Positions 1-8,513 of a stretch of 48,093 nucleotides of DNA are shown piece after piece. The translations under genes were made by a program, and so were the position numbers. The notes beneath the pieces are model-generated. The model ran no database searches. It was given only the letters and a program-made list of their open reading frames with translations, and had not been told where the DNA came from. The stretch covers positions 1 through 48,093 of the forward strand of contig REEA01000132.1 of NCBI GenBank assembly GCA_007695305.1, in the 5' to 3' direction. Position 1 is the first letter of the stretch, and each line of letters opens with the position of its first letter. This stretch comes from Bacteroidia bacterium. GTDB taxonomy: Bacteria; Bacteroidota; Bacteroidia; Bacteroidales; UBA7960.

Positions 1-162
1 AGCATTTTTGCCACACAGGGGGATGATTATAGGCACTGAAGAAACGAGAATGCGAAGAAACGAGAATGCGAGGATGCGTCAGAAAAGATCGAACGAGCTC
101 ATAGCCATAGCAAGCCCGGACATTTCGACATTTCGACATTTCGACATTTCGACAAATTATAA
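1..162 (+). repeat. intergenic modular repeat, copy R1 (upstream of holA)
   Basis: Non-coding block at the left edge. In order it holds a segment with ccacacaggggg and gatgattat (about 10-30), a 16-bp tandem unit gaagaaacgagaatgc present twice (38-53, 54-69) plus a partial third copy (70-78), a mixed segment (79-118), four perfect 8-bp units gacatttc (119-150), and the box gacaaattataa (151-162). Positions 21-162 align almost end to end with 13844-13971, the main difference being one 16-bp unit. The element may begin before the window. It ends 80 bp before the holA start codon. Confidence 0.85.
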
Positions 163-210
163 ACCCATGAAATAAACCGGAAAAACCAACCGGTCTTTCA
201 AAGCTTTCAT

Positions 211-218
211 TAATTTTG
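211..218 (+). promoter_or_regulatory. -7 box of the holA promoter (TAATTTTG)
   Basis: TAATTTTG matches the Bacteroidota -7 consensus TANNTTTG and lies 24 bp before the holA ATG. No TTTG is seen at the expected -33 distance, so this is half of a consensus promoter only. Confidence 0.45.
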
Positions 219-242
219 CCTGAGCAAAGCCATTAGAAGAAG

Positions 243-1259
243 ATGACCGAAACAAATTTTCAGCAAATACTCAAGGATATCCGCAATAAAGTCCTTTATC
301 CCATCTATTTCCTTACGGGGGAGGAGAGTTTTTATATTGATGTGATCGCTGATTTCATCGAAGAGAATGTATTGACGGAAACAGAAAGGGAGTTCAACCT
401 CAGCATCATGTATGGCAAGGAAACGGACATCCCCACCATCATCAGCACAGCCAGGCGCTACCCGATGATGGCTTCTCACAATGTGGTTATCATTCGCGAA
501 GCGCATCACATCAAAAACATAGAAGATCTGCTCCCTTATGTGGAACGCCCACTGGAATCAACCATTCTGGTGATCTGTTACAAATACAAAAAGAGTCCGG
601 ATAAGCGCACACGGTTTTACAAATTACTGAGTAAGGCCGGGGTCGTTTTTTCCGGGAAAAAGCTTTACGAGAACCAGGTTCCGGCCTGGATAGCAAGTTA
701 TGTAAAACAACACGGATATAAAATTGGCCCGAAAGCCTTGCAAATGCTTGCCGACCACCTGGGAACCGATCTGGGCACCATTGTGAATGAGATACGAAAA
801 TTGTTCATTAACCTGGACAAAGGTTCAGAAATAACAACCCTTGTCATCGAGGAGAATATCGGCATTAGCAAGGATTTCAATATATTTGAATTTCAAAATG
901 CCCTTGGTGCCAGGGATAGTGGTAAAGCATACCGCATTGCGAAATATTTTGCCGATAATCCAAGGTCAAATCCTTTTGTGATGACCACTGCCATTTTATA
1001 CCAGTTTTTTTCCAAAGTATTGCTCTATCACAGTCTGGCAGATAAGTCCCAAAACAATGCTGCCTCTGAACTTGGTGTAAACCCCTTTTTTATCAAGGAT
1101 TATGCCCTGGCAGCAAAAAATTACCCGCCGCAACGGATCATTGCCATTTTTTCGGAGCTCCGCAACTATGACATGAAGTCCAAAGGCTGGGAGAATGCTT
1201 CAACGAATCACGGCGAATTGGTAAAGGAATTGACCTACAAGATACTTAATCAGGGGTAA
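243..1259 (+). CDS. holA: DNA polymerase III subunit delta (HolA)
   Basis: The 338-residue protein is the delta subunit of the clamp loader, which opens the beta sliding clamp and places it on primed DNA. The N-terminus PIYFLTGEESFYID is the degenerate AAA+ start typical of HolA (the family has no working Walker A). The middle part (LADHLGTDLGTIVNEIRKL, about 178-196) matches the conserved helical sensor region, and the C-terminal third is the helical collar domain. Length is normal for the family. The ATG at 243 fits, with a -7 box at 211-218. It is the first of four genes on this strand with short gaps. Identification is by family pattern and is secure. Confidence 0.93.
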   Translation: MTETNFQQILKDIRNKVLYPIYFLTGEESFYIDVIADFIEENVLTETEREFNLSIMYGKETDIPTIISTARRYPMMASHNVVIIREAHHIKNIEDLLPYVERPLESTILVICYKYKKSPDKRTRFYKLLSKAGVVFSGKKLYENQVPAWIASYVKQHGYKIGPKALQMLADHLGTDLGTIVNEIRKLFINLDKGSEITTLVIEENIGISKDFNIFEFQNALGARDSGKAYRIAKYFADNPRSNPFVMTTAILYQFFSKVLLYHSLADKSQNNAASELGVNPFFIKDYALAAKNYPPQRIIAIFSELRNYDMKSKGWENASTNHGELVKELTYKILNQG

Positions 1260-1301
1260 GCAAAAAATATTTTTTGACAGATAATATAAAAAGCTTTCAA
1301 C

Positions 1302-1709
1302 ATGAACCATTGGCTGGTAAAAAGTGAACCATCTGCCTATTCGTGGCAGCAACTGGAAAAAGACGGGCAGACTCTATGGGATGGGGTGAGAAACTATCAG
1401 GCACGCAACAACCTGAAGGCCATGAAAAAAGGTGACCTGGTATTATTTTATCATAGTGTGAATGAAAAACGTGTAATGGGAATGGCAAAGGTCGTAAAGG
1501 AGCATTACCCGGATCCGACCACCGACGATGACCGTTGGGTTGTAGTTGACGTTGTTCCCCTTCAAGCCTTGGATAAGCCCGTTACCCTGGGCCAAATCAA
1601 ATCAGACAAACGCCTGGAGAACATTGCCCTGGTTAAGCAGGCACGGCTATCTGTGATGCCGCTCAAACAGGAAGAGTTTGACGTCATTTTAGAATTGGGC
1701 AGCACCTGA
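1302..1709 (+). CDS. EVE domain-containing protein
   Basis: The 135-residue protein is a single EVE domain, a PUA-like fold known in other members to bind modified bases in DNA or RNA. The opening NHWLVKSEPSAYSW and the following WDGVRNYQARN are the signature of the thymocyte nuclear protein 1 / YciF-like branch. No second domain is fused, so there is no nuclease or helicase partner that would suggest a defence role. It sits 42 bp after holA and 25 bp before the CvpA-like gene, so co-transcription is likely. The ligand is not known from sequence. Confidence 0.9.
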   Translation: MNHWLVKSEPSAYSWQQLEKDGQTLWDGVRNYQARNNLKAMKKGDLVLFYHSVNEKRVMGMAKVVKEHYPDPTTDDDRWVVVDVVPLQALDKPVTLGQIKSDKRLENIALVKQARLSVMPLKQEEFDVILELGST

Positions 1710-1734
1710 TTCATCTCACAAAAAGAAAAAAACC

Positions 1735-2250
1735 ATGAACATCCTCGATCTGATCATCGCCGTTATCCTTGTTCTCGGGGCCATCAGAGGCTATCAGAAG
1801 GGATTCTTTTATGAAGCAGCCACACTGGCAGGATTGGTGGCAGGTGTCTTCATTGCCATATTGTTGGCAAGTATTGCAGGCAACATCGTGGAAAGCCTGT
1901 TCGAGTGGAATACACAGGTAATAAAAATCGTGGTGTTTATCCTGGTGTTTCTATTGGTAGTGTGGCTTATCCGCTTACTGGGGGCACTGCTTACCAAGCT
2001 GTTCAAAGCACTGATGCTGGGCTTTGTCAATCGTATTGCGGGATTTGCCCTGGGATTGATCAAATGGGCCATCATACTGGCCATTTTGTTTATGGTTCTT
2101 GAATTTATTGACTCAGGACAAAGGGTCATCCCAAAAGAAATACAGGCAAACAGTTCCCTGTATTCCATACTTGAGTCTTTATACAGCCAGATCATTGATC
2201 GCATTGGCTTTGAATCAAATGTGGAAAATATATTTTATGTTCATTTGTGA
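1735..2250 (+). CDS. CvpA family membrane protein
   Basis: The 171-residue inner-membrane protein has four hydrophobic segments (about residues 3-18, 24-48, 62-85, 100-122). The start MNILDLIIAVILVLGAIRGY is the family hallmark (short helix, then G-x-x-K/R-G). Relatives are required for colicin V production in E. coli and are linked to envelope homeostasis; the molecular activity is unknown. The stop codon (2248-2250) overlaps a possible GTG start of the next gene, so translation may be coupled. Confidence 0.85.
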   Translation: MNILDLIIAVILVLGAIRGYQKGFFYEAATLAGLVAGVFIAILLASIAGNIVESLFEWNTQVIKIVVFILVFLLVVWLIRLLGALLTKLFKALMLGFVNRIAGFALGLIKWAIILAILFMVLEFIDSGQRVIPKEIQANSSLYSILESLYSQIIDRIGFESNVENIFYVHL

Positions 2251-2261
2251 ATCCGAATACC

Positions 2262-3425
2262 ATGCATGAACTATCCTGGGAAAAAATCCGGAAAGATTTC
2301 AAATTAACCGGGAAAGTCACCTATTTCCAAAGCGCCGGCATGTCGCCCATTCCCAAAGCCGTTTATAAAACCATCCAGGAAACCTATGGCAAGTTATATG
2401 AACTGGGGGAGCTGGATTTTCACAGTGACCTGTCCATGGCTGCGGCTTTGCTGCAGAAAATGGGTGAACACCTGAATACCTTACCCGAAAACCTGGTGTT
2501 CATGCCCAATTCTTCACTGGCCATGTCTATGGTTGCCCTTTCAATGAAAAGGCGCTTCGGTAACGACTTCAACATTGTTTCCAAGCAGGATGAATTTCCT
2601 GCCACACATATCCCTTTTGAATACCAGAATATACCTGTCAGCTATGTGCAACCGGAAAACGGGCGCTATCCCGTTGAAAAGATCATGGCGTTGACTGATG
2701 ATAAAACAAAAGCGGTAGTTTGCTCTTATGTGCAATACGGCACGGGGTTCCGGCAAGACATGGTTTCCCTTGGCAAAGCACTGAAGCAAAGGGATTTGCT
2801 TTTCGTGGTAAATGCCACACAGGGATTCCCGTTTTTTCCCATCGATGTGGAAAAAATGCATATTGATGTGCTCACGGCATCCTTACATAAATGGGGCTGC
2901 GCGGGCCATGTGGGCTCACTGATGTACACATCACCTGCTTACAGGGAACAGTTTCCCACACCGGTTGCAGGCTGGTTGTCTGTAAAACCGGTCGGCAACG
3001 ACTTCATCGTTACGCGAAAAGGCACATCGGTTGATATTTACCCTACAGCCATGCAATACCAGTTTGGTACCGCCAACCTGCAAACGATCCTTGCCTTGAA
3101 AACGGCCTTTGAATATATGCAGAACATCGGCTTTGACAATATCCGCAAAAGAGTGTTGTCGCTGGTAACGGAGTGCATCGCTCACCTGAACCAGCTGGAT
3201 GGTGTGCAGGTTCTTAGTCCCCACAGCCATGCAGGGGAACAGTCGGCCATTATCAGCATCAACCTGTCAGGGAAAAGCAACCAGGAGTGTGTATTATTCC
3301 TGGAAAAAGAAAAGGTATTCACCACCATTCGTAACAACAATATCCGCATCTCCCTCAACTTTTTTAACAACCATGAAGACATCGGCAGGCTTGTGGAGGG
3401 GATACGCAAGTTTATGGCGCAGTAA
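2262..3425 (+). CDS. aminotransferase class V-fold PLP-dependent enzyme
   Basis: PLP enzyme of fold type I, class V (cysteine desulfurase / isopenicillin N epimerase-like). The Schiff-base lysine is in LHKWG (K210 counting from the ATG at 2262). The segment VVNATQG carries Asn (N184) where class V enzymes usually have the Asp that pairs with the PLP ring nitrogen; the Gln of the motif is kept. A GTG at 2247 overlapping the upstream stop would add five residues; the ATG at 2262 is the more ordinary choice. The last 14 bases overlap the 3' end of the opposite-strand decarboxylase. No partner gene identifies the substrate. Confidence 0.85.
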   Translation: MHELSWEKIRKDFKLTGKVTYFQSAGMSPIPKAVYKTIQETYGKLYELGELDFHSDLSMAAALLQKMGEHLNTLPENLVFMPNSSLAMSMVALSMKRRFGNDFNIVSKQDEFPATHIPFEYQNIPVSYVQPENGRYPVEKIMALTDDKTKAVVCSYVQYGTGFRQDMVSLGKALKQRDLLFVVNATQGFPFFPIDVEKMHIDVLTASLHKWGCAGHVGSLMYTSPAYREQFPTPVAGWLSVKPVGNDFIVTRKGTSVDIYPTAMQYQFGTANLQTILALKTAFEYMQNIGFDNIRKRVLSLVTECIAHLNQLDGVQVLSPHSHAGEQSAIISINLSGKSNQECVLFLEKEKVFTTIRNNNIRISLNFFNNHEDIGRLVEGIRKFMAQ

Positions 3426-4827
3426 GCCTTGCAGCCGCTTCCCTGATGAGTTGCCAGGCAAGCTGCACATGTTTTTCGGAGGTTGTGCGCTGACCCACCG
3501 ACAAGCGGATACAAAATTTGCCGGCCAGTGAAGTATGTGTGAGGAACACTTTTCCTGTGTTGTTCACGGCATCAAGCAGTTGCCTGTTGAGTGCATCCAG
3601 GTTTTCTTTCGTTTCACGGCCGGGGTTATAGCGAAAGCACACCAGGCTCAGTTGGCGTGGTGCAAGCAATTCAAAATTCCTGTCCTGATGCACCCGTGTC
3701 TCAAACAAGGCAGCCAGTCCAATATGCCGGTTGATCATTTCCCTGATCCCCTCAACGCCATAACTTCTGATCACGAACCATAGCTTGAGTGCCCGAAATC
3801 TGCGGCCCAGCTGTATGCCCCAGTCGCGGTAATTTTTTACCTGGCGGTCAGCGTCTGTTTTCAGATATTCCGGTTGCATAGTGAGTGTACGCAGCAATAT
3901 GTCGGGGTTACGCACAAAGTAGGCCGAGCAATCAAAGTTGGTAAGCATCCATTTGTGGGGATTAAACACGAAGGAATCGCATCGTTCCACTCCTCTCATA
4001 AACGCGCGGTGCGCGGGTTCGATGGCTGCCGTACCTGCAAAAGCTGCATCTACATGCAGCCAAATGCCATATTGACTGCATATTCCGGCGATGGCTTCAA
4101 GAGGATCCATAGCCATGGAGGAGGTAGTTCCCAGGGTGGCCACCACACATGCAGGCTTCAGACCAAGCTCCAAATCATGCCTGATGGTGTTCTCCAATGC
4201 TTCCGGACACATGGAAAAGTCGTCCCTTACTTTTACCAGGCGGAGGTTATCTTTCCCAAAACCGGCGATTTTAACCCCTTTCTCAATACTGGAGTGTGTT
4301 TCGGTGGATGCATACACGATGAGATCACCGGTTACACCCTTTCTGTTGGCTTCAAAACCGGTGGCTGTTTCCCTTGCCGAAAGCAAGGCACAGAGGGTAG
4401 CCGTAGATGCGGTATCCTGAATGACACCGGTCATGTCCTCAGGTAGCCCGGTCATTTTCCGCAGCCATTCCATCAGCCTTTCTTCGAGCTCCGTTGCAGC
4501 CGGGGAAGTGAGCCAACTCATGCACTGGCTGCCAAGGCCGGCAGTCAGCATCTCGGCAAGCACCGAAGGCGGGCTGTTGTTTGCCGGAAAGTAGGCAAAC
4601 CAACCCGGATGCTGCCAATGGGTAATGCCCGGTATGATGATCTCCCGGAAATCTCTGAAGATGTTTTCCATCTCTTCCCCCTTATCGGGAGGAGAAGCAG
4701 GCAGTTGGGATAAAATGTCGCCCGGAAGTGACCGCGACTTGACAGGGAGTTGCTCTATCTGCTCGAAGTAATCTGCCAGCCAGTCAACAAAAACATGCCC
4801 GTGCCGGCGAAAATCATTATAGTCCAT
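3412..4827 (-). CDS. group II PLP-dependent decarboxylase (aromatic L-amino acid decarboxylase-like)
   Basis: The 471-residue enzyme removes the carboxyl group of an amino acid, most likely an aromatic one, giving an amine. Features seen: ITHWQHPGWFAYFP near residue 68-81, typical of AADC and tyrosine decarboxylases; the PLP-stacking His in TETHSSIEK (H178); the ring Asp in LHVDAAFAG (D260); the Schiff-base Lys in NPHKWMLTNFD (K292). An upstream in-frame start at 4887 would add 20 residues; I prefer 4827 because MDYNDFRRHGHVFVDWLADY is where relatives begin. It follows the DUF4249 gene by 104 bp on the same strand, so it might be read through from it. Substrate cannot be fixed by sequence. 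Confidence 0.88.
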   Translation of the reverse strand: MDYNDFRRHGHVFVDWLADYFEQIEQLPVKSRSLPGDILSQLPASPPDKGEEMENIFRDFREIIIPGITHWQHPGWFAYFPANNSPPSVLAEMLTAGLGSQCMSWLTSPAATELEERLMEWLRKMTGLPEDMTGVIQDTASTATLCALLSARETATGFEANRKGVTGDLIVYASTETHSSIEKGVKIAGFGKDNLRLVKVRDDFSMCPEALENTIRHDLELGLKPACVVATLGTTSSMAMDPLEAIAGICSQYGIWLHVDAAFAGTAAIEPAHRAFMRGVERCDSFVFNPHKWMLTNFDCSAYFVRNPDILLRTLTMQPEYLKTDADRQVKNYRDWGIQLGRRFRALKLWFVIRSYGVEGIREMINRHIGLAALFETRVHQDRNFELLAPRQLSLVCFRYNPGRETKENLDALNRQLLDAVNNTGKVFLTHTSLAGKFCIRLSVGQRTTSEKHVQLAWQLIREAAARLTAP

Positions 4828-4931
4828 CACGAAATAGTTTCTCGCTAAGTTAGGGATTTTTATACTGATGGGAAACACTCTGCCCAATTGCGGACAGGGA
4901 GATTTACATAAAAAATGAGATTTCTTTCTTT

Positions 4932-5753
4932 TCAGGGAACGGCAATTTCAGCACTGGTTACCGCTGTGGTCATAAAAAAGCCAAGGGCACCGTTGCTGAA
5001 GTTACTGGGGATATTGGAGGGTGGCCCTGCAAAAGGTCCGCCGGTAGCACCCTGGTTACGCAGCATGGCCAGAAGGAACTCAAAATATTCTTCCGTGATG
5101 CTGTACGTTTCCACGCGATAAACATCTCCGCGTTGCAGTATCCCGTCTTCCGGCTGTAAAACATATACGGGCGCACTTACATAGCGCCCTTTGAATGGCT
5201 CCCCGTCGGTAAACGGAACCTTTAGCAAGCTGTCTGTCAGCAACACATCGTTCCTGTACACCTTCCACATATAAAAATTATCGATTTCGGGCGGATCCCT
5301 GAAATGAATCAACAAATCAAATTGACCCGGCAACCAATGATGCGGACGAATGGAGAGACTGTCCAGATGAACCGGCTTGGGCATGGTTGAATGGGCATGA
5401 AAAACAGCGTCAGCAATGTCAACTTCAAGGGTATAGGAACTTTTGTGATCAGCAGCAAAATCCGGTGGTAGTATATATTTACCGGGGCTTTCTTCCTTGA
5501 GCAACCACGAACCCTTATCTGCTGACAGCATGACCCTCGCACCCGATGCCACAGGCGGAGGTTGGTTAAAAAAGTATGATGTGGTTTTCGTGATGATCAC
5601 CTTACTACCTTCATCGATGTCGGTAATCCGGGCATCAATCACCAGCGTTGCCAGATCACCTTCCAGATCAAGATCGATTCTTTCGGTGCAGGAAGCCATA
5701 AATAACACTATGGCAGTTACCATGAAGAAGGTACGTATCTTTTTGTTGTTCAT
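4932..5753 (-). CDS. DUF4249 domain-containing lipoprotein
   Basis: The 273-residue protein begins with a lipoprotein signal peptide (hydrophobic stretch then FMASC; lipidated Cys at residue 22) and continues into a beta-rich domain with the DUF4249 pattern, including ITKTTSYF and the late TYSITEEYFEFL. In Bacteroidota such genes typically follow a TonB-dependent receptor gene, as here. A role in surface binding or handing ligand to the receptor is an inference. The reading frame is open further upstream to 5867, but that part is repeat DNA; the ATG at 5753 starts the signal peptide. The repeat R4 ends only 4 bp upstream of this ATG. Confidence 0.85.
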   Translation of the reverse strand: MNNKKIRTFFMVTAIVLFMASCTERIDLDLEGDLATLVIDARITDIDEGSKVIITKTTSYFFNQPPPVASGARVMLSADKGSWLLKEESPGKYILPPDFAADHKSSYTLEVDIADAVFHAHSTMPKPVHLDSLSIRPHHWLPGQFDLLIHFRDPPEIDNFYMWKVYRNDVLLTDSLLKVPFTDGEPFKGRYVSAPVYVLQPEDGILQRGDVYRVETYSITEEYFEFLLAMLRNQGATGGPFAGPPSNIPSNFSNGALGFFMTTAVTSAEIAVP

Positions 5754-5757
5754 GTGG

Positions 5758-6100
5758 TTATAATTTGTAATAATGTGTAAATGTCGAAATGTTAACAGGA
5801 CCCCCTCTTTGCGGTTTTTGCGTGAAAAATTTTGCGGTCTTCGCGAGGAATAAAAAAGTCCACGCAAAGATCGCCAAGATCAAAACACGCAAAATGCGCA
5901 AAGCAATTTATCAATTAATAAATTATTCGATTTTCAATGATCAATGAAAAATTCTTGATATGGTTGACAGTTCAAGCCCGGCCTTTACAGGTGTTGGCAA
6001 ATTAATTCCCGTTTTCCTGCCTGCTGCCTGCTTTTTACTTCTTACTTCTCCAAAGTCTCTTATGTCTCAACTCCCAACTCCCATCCCTCAGCTCGCCACT
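5758..6100 (-). repeat. intergenic modular repeat, copy R4 (between TonB receptor and DUF4249 gene)
   Basis: This gap of 349 bp holds no gene. Read on the minus strand toward the DUF4249 start, it ends with an array of degenerate 8-bp units (plus-strand gtaataat 5767-5774, gtgtaaat 5775-5782, gtcgaaat 5783-5790) and the box ttataatttgt (5758-5768), which is the reverse complement of the acaaattataa box of R1 and R2. Further in are cgcaaag-rich words arranged as an imperfect inverted repeat (about 5809-5911), an AT-rich piece, and a pyrimidine-rich tract of short direct words such as ttacttc and aactccc (about 6020-6095) like the one in R3. Confidence 0.75.
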
Positions 6101-6102
6101 AA

Positions 6103-8448
6103 CTAAAAATAAAAATTATACGTAACAGACGGCAAAACCGGGAAAAGATAAACCTTGTATGCTTCCATTTCTCCGGGTTCTTCGCCCGGGCGAAAGTCCA
6201 GCATCCATGTATTTTTCCTGTAGTAGGCGTTATAAACCGAGATGGTCCATTCGCCGTAGAAACCATCCTGTGTACTGCGCCGGCTTTTTATGGTGGCACC
6301 CAGATCCAGCCGGTGATAATCGGGCAGGCGGTGTGCATTGCGACGGGTGTAAACGGGTGCGATATGATTCCCGTATTCGAAACGACCTGCCGGCAGGGTT
6401 ACCGGAGCCCCGGTGGAATATACCCAGGCAGCCGATAAGTTAACCCTGGGGCTGAGGTTGTAGTTCATCACCAGGTTCAGACTGTGCGGCCTGTCGTAAG
6501 ATGCCGGATAAACCATCCCATTATTAATTTCATCAATCTGCCGCTTGGCCCTTGACCACGTGTATGCGATCCAACCGGTCAGATCGCCCTCACTCTTCCT
6601 CAATAGAAATTCTGCTCCATAGGCCCATGCATCACCGAAGCGAAACTCCCCTTCTAGCCTCGGGTTAAGCATCAACCAGGCATTTTCTTTAAAGTCAATC
6701 TGGTTGTACATGGTTTTGTAGAAGGCTTCAACGGAAGCTTCAATAACCCGGTTGGACGGTCGCAAGTTCCGGAAATAACCCAATGCAAACTGATTCCCTA
6801 TTTGTGGCCTTACCCTTGCAGACGAAGGCACCCAGATATCAAGGGGGTTTCCTCCATCGCTGTAGCTGGCCAGGTGCAGATATTGCAGATTCCTGTTATA
6901 ACTTGCTTTGACACTCGCATCTTTATGAAAAGTGTAACCTATTCCAAAGCGAGGCTCAAAACCTGACCATGTATTGTAAATTTCCCGGCTGCCATAATTT
7001 GTCTCACCTACATATTCATGCTGATCATCATAAAGATAAACTGTGGCGGGTCCCATGCTCTGGAAAACCGAAAAACGCAAACCATATTCCAATGAAAGGG
7101 CATCGGTTACAGCCTGTTCATTGGATACATACACGGCATGCGACAAAGCACCCGACCTGGTGGAGCCCAGCTCTCCAAAGAAACTCTCATCATCAATCCC
7201 CGTAAGCAAACCGGGGTCAAAACGATGATAAATCGTTGAAAAACCCATGTTCACATTGTGCGCATCGGAAGGAAACCAGGAAATATCTGCTTTGCCCCCA
7301 ATATCTTCATTGCCGGCACGCCAGCGGAAACTGCTGTTGGCATCGCCCTTTTGCATGATGGAATAATCATAGGATGTATATACCAGGTGGGTATTGAGTA
7401 ACCAATCGCGGTGCATAATGCGATTCCAGCGAAGGCTATGGGTGGTGTTTCCCCAGTCCATTGAAAACACACTGTTTTGCCCCATCCTGAAGTAGTCTTT
7501 CCCGTGATAACTGCTGTACTGTAACCTGTTTCTTTCATTCAATACAGCATTCAACTTCAGGTTCAGATCATAGAAATACAATTTGTTGCCACGCAATTCA
7601 GGATTATCGGAAAGCGGGATGAAAAGATCGGCGTAAGACCGTCTGGCGGCAGCTATGAAAGAAACCCTGTCGCGTACAACCGGGCCTTCCAGCATCAATC
7701 TGCTGGAAATGGTGCCTATGCCGCCGGTCCCTCCAAAGGACTCCATGCTGCCTTCCTTCATGCGGACATCCAGAAGTGATGCCAGCCTGCCGCCGTGACG
7801 GGCAGGAATGTTCCCTTTGTATAAATGGATATCTTCAACAATATCATTGTTGAAAACAGAAAAGAAACCCATTAGGTGGGAAGCATTATAAACCGTTGCC
7901 TGATCCATAAGGATGAGGTTTTGGTCAATACCGCCGCCACGCACGTTGAACCCGCCGGAACCCTCTCCCACCGATTGTACACCCGGCAACATCTGAATGG
8001 CACTGATCAAGTCCACTTCCCCCATCATGGCAGGAATTTGCTGAATCGTTTGCGCCTCCATCCTGAATACACCCATCTCCGTGCGCTCCACATGATCACC
8101 CGGACGACGGCCGGTAACTACCACCTCATCAAGTAAACGCTCAACGGGTTTAAGAGAAATGGTCAAAATACCGGAATAAGGAATAGAAACCGTCTCTGCC
8201 CAATCCTCAAACCCAACATATGTAACCCTGATCTCCTGCTCGCCACCGGCAACCAGGATTTCAAAACCACCTTCCATATCGGTGGTAACGCCACGACCAC
8301 TCTCCGGATTAAAAACCGTGGCACCCGGCAAAGTTTGACCGCTCAGAGCGTCTGTAACCTGTCCCTGCAGCAAAAATCGGTCTTCAGCCGCATAAACACG
8401 GATAAAAGCCGCAAAAAAAAGAATTATGATGAATATGGATTTGAACAT
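6103..8448 (-). CDS. TonB-dependent receptor with carboxypeptidase-like regulatory domain
   Basis: The 781-residue outer-membrane transporter starts with a signal peptide (to about residue 20), then a carboxypeptidase-regulatory-like beta-sandwich (LLQGQVTDALSGQTLPGATV, to about residue 105), a plug domain (about 125-230, with GFNVRGGGIDQNLILMD and VYNASHLMGFFSVFN), and a beta-barrel that ends in the aromatic residues YNFYF expected for BAM insertion. At under 800 residues it is closer to siderophore/metal-type receptors than to the roughly 1000-residue SusC type, and there is no SusD neighbour. The DUF4249 lipoprotein gene follows. Substrate unknown. R3 lies just upstream. Confidence 0.92.
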   Translation of the reverse strand: MFKSIFIIILFFAAFIRVYAAEDRFLLQGQVTDALSGQTLPGATVFNPESGRGVTTDMEGGFEILVAGGEQEIRVTYVGFEDWAETVSIPYSGILTISLKPVERLLDEVVVTGRRPGDHVERTEMGVFRMEAQTIQQIPAMMGEVDLISAIQMLPGVQSVGEGSGGFNVRGGGIDQNLILMDQATVYNASHLMGFFSVFNNDIVEDIHLYKGNIPARHGGRLASLLDVRMKEGSMESFGGTGGIGTISSRLMLEGPVVRDRVSFIAAARRSYADLFIPLSDNPELRGNKLYFYDLNLKLNAVLNERNRLQYSSYHGKDYFRMGQNSVFSMDWGNTTHSLRWNRIMHRDWLLNTHLVYTSYDYSIMQKGDANSSFRWRAGNEDIGGKADISWFPSDAHNVNMGFSTIYHRFDPGLLTGIDDESFFGELGSTRSGALSHAVYVSNEQAVTDALSLEYGLRFSVFQSMGPATVYLYDDQHEYVGETNYGSREIYNTWSGFEPRFGIGYTFHKDASVKASYNRNLQYLHLASYSDGGNPLDIWVPSSARVRPQIGNQFALGYFRNLRPSNRVIEASVEAFYKTMYNQIDFKENAWLMLNPRLEGEFRFGDAWAYGAEFLLRKSEGDLTGWIAYTWSRAKRQIDEINNGMVYPASYDRPHSLNLVMNYNLSPRVNLSAAWVYSTGAPVTLPAGRFEYGNHIAPVYTRRNAHRLPDYHRLDLGATIKSRRSTQDGFYGEWTISVYNAYYRKNTWMLDFRPGEEPGEMEAYKVYLFPVLPSVTYNFYF

Positions 8449-8513
8449 GCTATGTTTGTTAAGGTATTACCGGTAAATAACACCCTCTTGTGGCGAAGAT
8501 GGTGTTTTCATCT

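Noticed and set aside
1302-1709. EVE-domain protein as part of a defence system
   Set aside because: It is a lone EVE domain among housekeeping genes, with no restriction, nuclease or helicase partner.
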